A stretch of DNA of 64,000 bases from Maratus speciosus. Lineage: Eukaryota; Arthropoda; Arachnida; Araneae; Salticidae. Within the stretch, counting starts at the first letter, position 1, and each line of letters begins with the position of its first letter. A program made the translations under genes and the position numbers. Shown piece by piece: positions 58,790 to 64,000 of the stretch. The notes below the pieces were generated by a model that searched no databases, had not been told where the DNA came from, and saw only the letters and a list, made by a program, of their open reading frames with translations. Where the stretch lies: positions 195,302,559-195,366,558 of the forward strand of contig OZ010788.1 of the NCBI GenBank assembly GCA_963932465.1. The letters run 5' to 3'.

Positions 58790-60790
58790 GCAAATTTCAT
58801 CAGAGTCAATTAAGAATCGAAATTTCGTTGATCGAGTTCGGAAAATTCGCGAAATTTATCGATGAGTCGCAGAAAAATCTCAAATTTCGCTGATCAGCTG
58901 GGGATAAATCTCGAGTTTTGTTTGGGGATAAATCGCGAGAAAAATTTCGTCAGAGACAGTTAAAAATTGTGAATTTCGTGAATCGGGCGCGTTAAAAATC
59001 GCGAATTTTGTCGATTATGTAATCCTTGATCGGTTGCTGAAAAATCGCGAGTTTCGTTAGTTGATCGTGAGAAAAAGTCGGAATTTTGTCAATTTGCAGC
59101 GGGAAAAATTACTAATTTCGTCAGAGTCAGTTAAGAATCGTAAATTACGTTTATCGGGCGCGGAAAATTTTCGAATTTTGTTGATCGCTCGAGAAAAAAT
59201 CACGAATTTTGTTGACTCGGCGCAGAAAAGTCTCAAATTTCTTTAATTGGGCACAAAAAAACGCGAATTTTGTCGATGAGGAAAGGAAAAATTGCAAATT
59301 TTGTTGACCAGCTGCGAAAAAATCGCGAGTTTCGTCAGTTTATCGCGAGAAAAAAATGTGGAATTTCATCAATTTGTCGCGTAAAAATTACAAATTTCTT
59401 CAGAGTCAGTTAAGAATCGCGAATTTCGTTGATCGGACGTGGAAAAATCGCGAATTTTTTCGAGGAGTTGCGGAAAAATTGCAAACTTTCTTGGTCGGCT
59501 ACGGAAAAATCGCGAGTTTCGCCAGCTTATTACGGGAAAAAAATCGCAAATTTCGTCAATTCGTCGCCGGAAAAATACAAATTTCATCAGAGTCAGTTAA
59601 CAATCACGAATTTTGTTAATCGGGCACAGTAAAATCACGAATTTTGTCGATGAGGTACAAATATTGCAAATTTCGTTGATCGACTGGGGAAAAATCGCGA
59701 TTTTGTCAATCTGTCACGGAAAAAAATCACGAATTTTGACAATTTGTATAAAAAAATACAAATTTTGTCAATTGGTCCCAAAAATATTGCGAAATTTGTC
59801 AATCACTAGTGAAAAAAGATTGTGAATTTTCCCAAAAATTCGCGAATTTCGTGACTAGCTTATGGAAAAAATTTCAAAATTTGTGCGTCGGTCCCAAAAA
59901 ATATCATGAAATAAAAATCCATTGGTCGCAGGAAAAAATCGCAAATTTCATCGATTGTGCGCATAAAAGAAATCGCAATTTTCGCTAATTTATTGCGCGA
60001 AAAAATCACAAATTGCATCAATGTATAAAATCACAAAATACATCAATGTATATCAGGAAAAAATCACAAATTACATCAATGTATATCAGGAAAAAATCAC
60101 GTTTCGTCGATAGGTCATTGGAAAAAAAAATTGCAAATACTGACAATCTGTCACGTAAAATATCGCAAAAATCGCTAATCAGACATGAAAAAAAATTGCG
60201 AATTTCGTCAATCGTTCATGGAAAAAACTTTTTTCAAACAAATTTCGAAGATCGATCCCAGAACAAAAAGGTCGCAAAATAATTCGATGAGGGGCGGAAA
60301 AAATCGCAATTTTCGTTGATCCGTTGGATCCCACCAGTGGCCGAGAGGTTCTGCTCTCGAAGCTGGTAGACGAGAGGTGCTGGATTCGAACCCAATCACG
60401 CCCGTCGGCCTAATTGTTTCGGAGTTTTCGTGGTTTTCTTTGAAACCTTGGATTTCCAAGCTTAAATACTGTTTAGGTTCCCTTAGAAAGACCACCACGA
60501 AGGGCATTCCTACCTTAGGTCCTATATCCCTCGTGTTGATAATTGGCCGTCATAAACACAACCAACCAACCTTCGTTGATCAGTTATGGAAAAAAAATCG
60601 CGAATTGCGTCAATTTATCGCAGGTATCGCAAATTGGTTATTTGAAAAGACTGCCAATTGCCAATGGAAAATTACCGCGAAATCTGTCAATCGGTCGTTG
60701 ATAAAAAATCGCGAATTTCGTCAATCAGTTGCACTTGATTGACAAAAGGAAAAAAAAACGAGTTTCGTTAATAATCCGCAGAAAAAATAG
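58790..60790 (+). repeat. Hierarchical satellite (GCGAATTTCGTCAAT family)
   Basis: About fifty degenerate units of 30-40 bp follow GGAAAAATCGCGAATTTCGT plus (C/T)(A/G)AT-GG-CGC. A higher-order marker, CAGAGTCAGTTAAGAATCG, recurs at about 58800, 58950, 59122, 59401 and 59588. Overlapping open frames rich in KIANFV and NREFRQ are repeat products. The family also occurs inverted at 18595-19330. Confidence 0.88.
60322..60571 (+). mobile_element. tRNA-derived SINE
   Basis: Near the 5' end are an A box (GTGGCCGAGAGGTT, 60337-60350) and a B box (GGATTCGAACC, 60382-60392) at tRNA-like spacing, followed by about 160 bp of unrelated body and an ACAACCAACCAACC tail. Identical 10-bp repeats TTCGTTGATC flank it at 60312-60321 and 60572-60581, although that word is also part of the satellite unit it entered. 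The head is most like a tRNA-Ser/Leu type. SINEs are transcribed by RNA polymerase III and moved by LINE enzymes. Confidence 0.8.
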
Positions 60791-61239
60791 CATAATTAGT
60801 CCATCATGCCTTGTTATTTCAAAAATAAGTTTCCTTTTATTTTAAATGAAGTTATTCTTCAATAATTTTTTTTATATAATTTTCAATAGCGTTCAATTAT
60901 TTAGAAATTTTGTGTAATTTTTTTTCTTCAAGTTACCATTTGTCAATAAGGAACAGTTAGTCTTCATAAAGTGTTGAATGGTTATTTATACAGATGCAAA
61001 GAAGCCCTGCATTCCTTCATACAATTATTTATTTCTGTTTGTTTATTTTTATTATAGACAAAAAATAATTATTCATCAAGAATAAAGACTTATTACCCCC
61101 CCCCCCCCCCCGTACCTTCCCAATATAGAATTTTCTCTGTGTTATTATGTGGCCCTCGAGAACCCAAACATTTTTGTGAGTGGCCCATCTCTTAAAAAGG
61201 TTGTGCACCCCTACTGTAGAGTATGGGGAGCAAAGCATT

Positions 61240-62240
61240 TATTACTCCACACAAAAGAATTCCATTGCATAATAGTCTAGGGAGGAGAATAACTGTTTAC
61301 ATCGTATTTTAATGACGTGACACTATTTCAAATAATAATCAAATTAGTATACATTACTGAGGTATACTACAAGATACTCTCTGTAGAATATGAAGTAAAT
61401 ATCATTTACCTTTTATTTACAAAGACAAACAAAAAATTTCGGACACAGTACTGTAACCGAAGTACTGTCTATTAGTGATGATTGTTGGAAGTGCGATATG
61501 CGTTTTTAAGTTTAACTGAATTTTGCATACAACAGGGTACGTATAAATGCTATAGATCATATACAGGACTACGCAAACAATTCGCAAGCATTACTGAATC
61601 TGAGTATGAATTACATAAAGGTGGTTTTTATTGAGTTATGCATTTTCGACCTGAAGTATATTTATTATACTAAGAGATATTTGTAGAATATAAATAAAAT
61701 TATATACAGGGCCACACAAAGAACTGGATAAATCATCGTTTAAGAATAATAATTTCTAAGTGTGATTTAAGCAATTTTAAACGTGTTTTTGGCTGAATTA
61801 AATTTTAGCTTAATATGTGGCGTGTATAAAAATCTTTAGATAATATACAGGGATGTACAAAAGAATTCAAGTATTTTTTTGTCTATTGATACAAATTGTT
61901 GATGGCAAGTTTTCAACCTATTATGCGTTTTATTACTAAACAAAATTTTAATATACTATGTGAAATTTATATAAATTTATAGGTCAAATATAGGACTGCA
62001 CTAAATAATTGAAGTATTTTTCAGGCTATGAACAGTAATTGCTCAATCTTGTTTTTTAAATAAGTTATGCATTTTTTAAAACGGTTACATCAGTAGGTTA
62101 TTAATCTTATTAATCGTCGAAGTAGTGTTAAAGAAAATCTTGAAGTATTGGAAAGTGTTTCAAAATCTATGCTTCATCTATGATTTTCTTTTCTCGGTTC
62201 TTTTTCTTAGAGAGAGCTATGATAATCTTAAAGAGTAATT
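61240..62240. repeat. Dispersed repeat array (tacagggatgtacaaaagaatt family)
   Basis: Degenerate units of about 120-170 bp each carry ATACAGGG(A/C)T(G/A)-ACAAA-AA-T and 'tataaat-tatagat-atatacaggg'. Related pieces are at 15900-16550, 20965-21050, 23800-24150, 46740-46950, 47450-47560 and 48410-48620. Confidence 0.6.
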
Positions 62241-63689
62241 AAAAGTAATCGTTTAATTATTTGACGTTAGAACAACCACAGACGTTAGAACAGCACATTA
62301 CAACAACCAAAAAATATGTGTAAAGAAATCGGGGTCGCACCCACTTATTCACTCAAAAATATAGAGAATCGCACACAATATAAACCTGGATTTCACGGTG
62401 GAATATCTTCTGAAAGATTATCCCTATGATGGATCTGCATCCTGGACACAAAAATTTCAAGGAGCACTAAAAGATAACACTAAAATTTTTCACAATATCT
62501 TGCAACATACTCAAACGAATAATTCATTATTAAAAATTTTTAAAATATCATTAATTCTACTTTTAATGAAACAAACTTACCTGACTTGAAAATGTTTAAT
62601 AAATATTATAGAAGTGCAGTGTCAATTTACAGAAAATCGATTCTGTTTCGTCATTAATGGTGCTATGTATTAGCGAAGAGACGCAAGACTTAAATCCAGT
62701 ATGATTAAAAAATGCCTATATTATTATTATACCATCCAATCAAACAATATGCAGAAGTACGGAAACTTAGTAATGCCTTGGGCATAAAAAATCTTAGTCA
62801 AGAACTTCTTATTTCAAAGAAAACCTGCCAAAATGCCATCGAATAGATTATTCCTCTAGGATTCTATCACAGTATGAATCTCTTAGTTTTTAGAATCCTG
62901 GGTATCATTTCGCATGAAATGAATAAATTTGAAATTAACACGTATTTAATCTTTTCCGGCATTCTTTTCTTTACCTCAAAAAAGAAAAAAAAAAAGAAAA
63001 ACGCCGAATCAAAAATCTACTGTATTGATTTTTACTTAACGTTTCCTTGTATCGTTATATAAAAAATAAATTTCTAGTTAAATAATAAAAAGGTTTTACA
63101 TTCCCAATACTTTTTTTGCTTCTTTGAAAGAAGAGAAAAAATATTGTACGTTTTTCTAAAGATCACAAAATATATTTTTTAACAGAAAATACAACGAATG
63201 CATGATTTTTTAAAATTTAATTACAATAAATGAATTCCTTTTCCCAGGAAACGAAAAGAACAGGAAAACCTCATTTACATTTCGTTACACCGCAATCGAT
63301 TTTTCCAACATGAATATACAATTATGTTATTAATGAATTAGTTTCTCATTTTAAAACATATATAATTTTAAAAATCTTCTTTTTTCTTTACGTTACATCC
63401 AGCATTGTTTTCAATGTTTTTTTATTATTATAATTACTGCGTATCATATATTTTCAAAATCTCAACTCATCTACATAAACAGATAATCCGATATACATAA
63501 GAACTCTCCGTGTCAGCTTCTTTATTCAAATTAGAATTAAACCAAAAGGAAAAGTAATTTGGAGGAATTTATTGCTTTTCTCATTATCTAAACCATTTAT
63601 AATTTAGATAACGTTTATGCCAAACTGGGTAAGTCGTTCTAAAATTTGTTGTTTTGTGCTGTACTGAAGACTTTTCTCAAATCCAATCT
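62241..63689. other. No gene seen
   Basis: AT-rich. Frames at 62398-62589 and 62874-63062 are short, end in low-complexity text and match no family I recognise. Confidence 0.5.
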
Positions 63690-64000
63690 TGTTTTTAGGT
63701 GCGTTCATAATTATAAATACCTAGCACCTAATAGTCGTCGTCTGGCCGGTCCGTCTGTTTGTCTGTCCGTCTGTCCTCATATAACAGCGCAAAAACTATC
63801 CAACCGAATGGTTTGAAATTTAATATATATAATTATTTCAGAATTTTGTCGAGTCATTTCAAATTTTATGTAAATCAAATCAAAACTTAAAAAGGTATTA
63901 ATAAAACTTTTCTTCATTCTATTAAAGCCTATCATATGTAAATTATTCAACGAAATTCCATGATTGGTAATGATTCTATGTTGCCATGGTGATTATGCCA
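63690..64000. repeat. Dispersed GTCTGTCC-family repeat, copy 4 (cut by window end)
   Basis: AGGTGCGTTCATAATTATAA, CCGTCTGTTTGTCTGTCCGT, CATATAACAGCGCAAAAACT, GAATGGTTTGAAATTTAATA and GGTAATGATTCTATGTTGCC ATGG follow the order of the 44457 copy. Confidence 0.85.

Larger units (their letters stand above)
58609..61216. mobile_element. hAT-like element filled with satellite DNA
   Basis: The left end GTAGGGATGCACAACCTGTG GCCCGCC and the inverse of the right end (CAGTAGGGGTGCACAACCTT ... GGGCCAC) resemble hAT termini of the CAGxGGTGCxCAACCTGxGGCCCGC type. TGTAGA occurs just outside both ends, possibly a worn TSD. There is no transposase. The interior is a satellite (58790-60790) plus a SINE. A C run lies at 61097-61112. 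Confidence 0.65.

Noticed and set aside
59061..60742. Several overlapping open frames of 60-120 codons rich in KIANFV and NREFRQ.
   Set aside because: They are translations of the satellite in different frames. Units vary in length and no frame is maintained.
62398..62589. 63-codon frame beginning MEYLLKDYPYDGSASW.
   Set aside because: The first half looks coding-like, but no family was recognised, there are no splice signals, and it decays into low-complexity Ile/Leu-rich text.

Overview
The window looks like AT-rich, intron-rich and heavily transposon-colonised animal nuclear DNA. An arthropod is most likely, possibly a chelicerate such as a spider. The evidence is degenerate Tc1-like elements of an arthropod type, several hAT elements with exact 8-bp target duplications, pogo/Tigger-like and piggyBac-like MITEs, a tRNA-derived SINE, a LINE fragment, and host-type exons separated by a 12-kb intron. 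The species assignment is inference. No rRNA, intact tRNA, CRISPR array or prokaryotic operon is visible.

Host gene: only one is convincing, and it is on the minus strand. An exon at 50208-50341 encodes an IQ (calmodulin-binding) motif of the neurogranin/GAP-43/igloo type. It splices in phase 0 to a charged terminal exon at 37735-37860 across a 12.3-kb intron packed with repeats. A degenerate second copy of the terminal-exon end and downstream DNA lies at about 36500-37060.

Transposon layout. 1277-2581 is a TA-flanked foldback element. 3815-4745 is a foldback with a piggyBac-like MITE (3839-4350) inside it. 5150-11222 is a 6-kb hAT element (TSD AAGCCACC) that splits a pogo-like MITE and itself carries a dead Tc1 transposase and two minisatellites. 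12133-14315 holds two inverted copies of a broken THAP-domain gene fragment. 16591-20956 is a hAT element (TSD CATAGATG) containing a pogo MITE, a degenerate satellite block and a LINE fragment. 21566-23749 is a TIR element. 26235-27520 is a dead Tc1-like element between TA microsatellites. 27824-33113 is a complete hAT element (TSD GAGGAAAA) with a nearly intact transposase broken by one frameshift.

Within the large intron, 38630-40739 is a TA-flanked element carrying a C2H2 zinc-finger fragment and a second MITE (39867-40590). 41153-41612, 45788-46333 and 46955-48245 are further inverted-repeat elements, the last with a Mutator-like MITE inside (47774-48159). 48640-49880 is an inverted copy of the composite repeat at 4815-11830.

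Beyond the gene, 51483-55679 is a TIR element with 8-bp duplications (ATAAATAG) and relics of an ORF family that I do not place in any named transposase superfamily. 57059-58598 has three small foldbacks. 58609-61216 is a hAT-like element filled with a hierarchical satellite and interrupted by a tRNA-derived SINE (60322-60571).

Target duplications give a partial order of insertion. The most interesting items are the 51483-55679 element, the tandem CTCF-like sites (7229-7550 and 52714-53175), the inverted THAP pair, and the frameshifted but otherwise complete hAT element.
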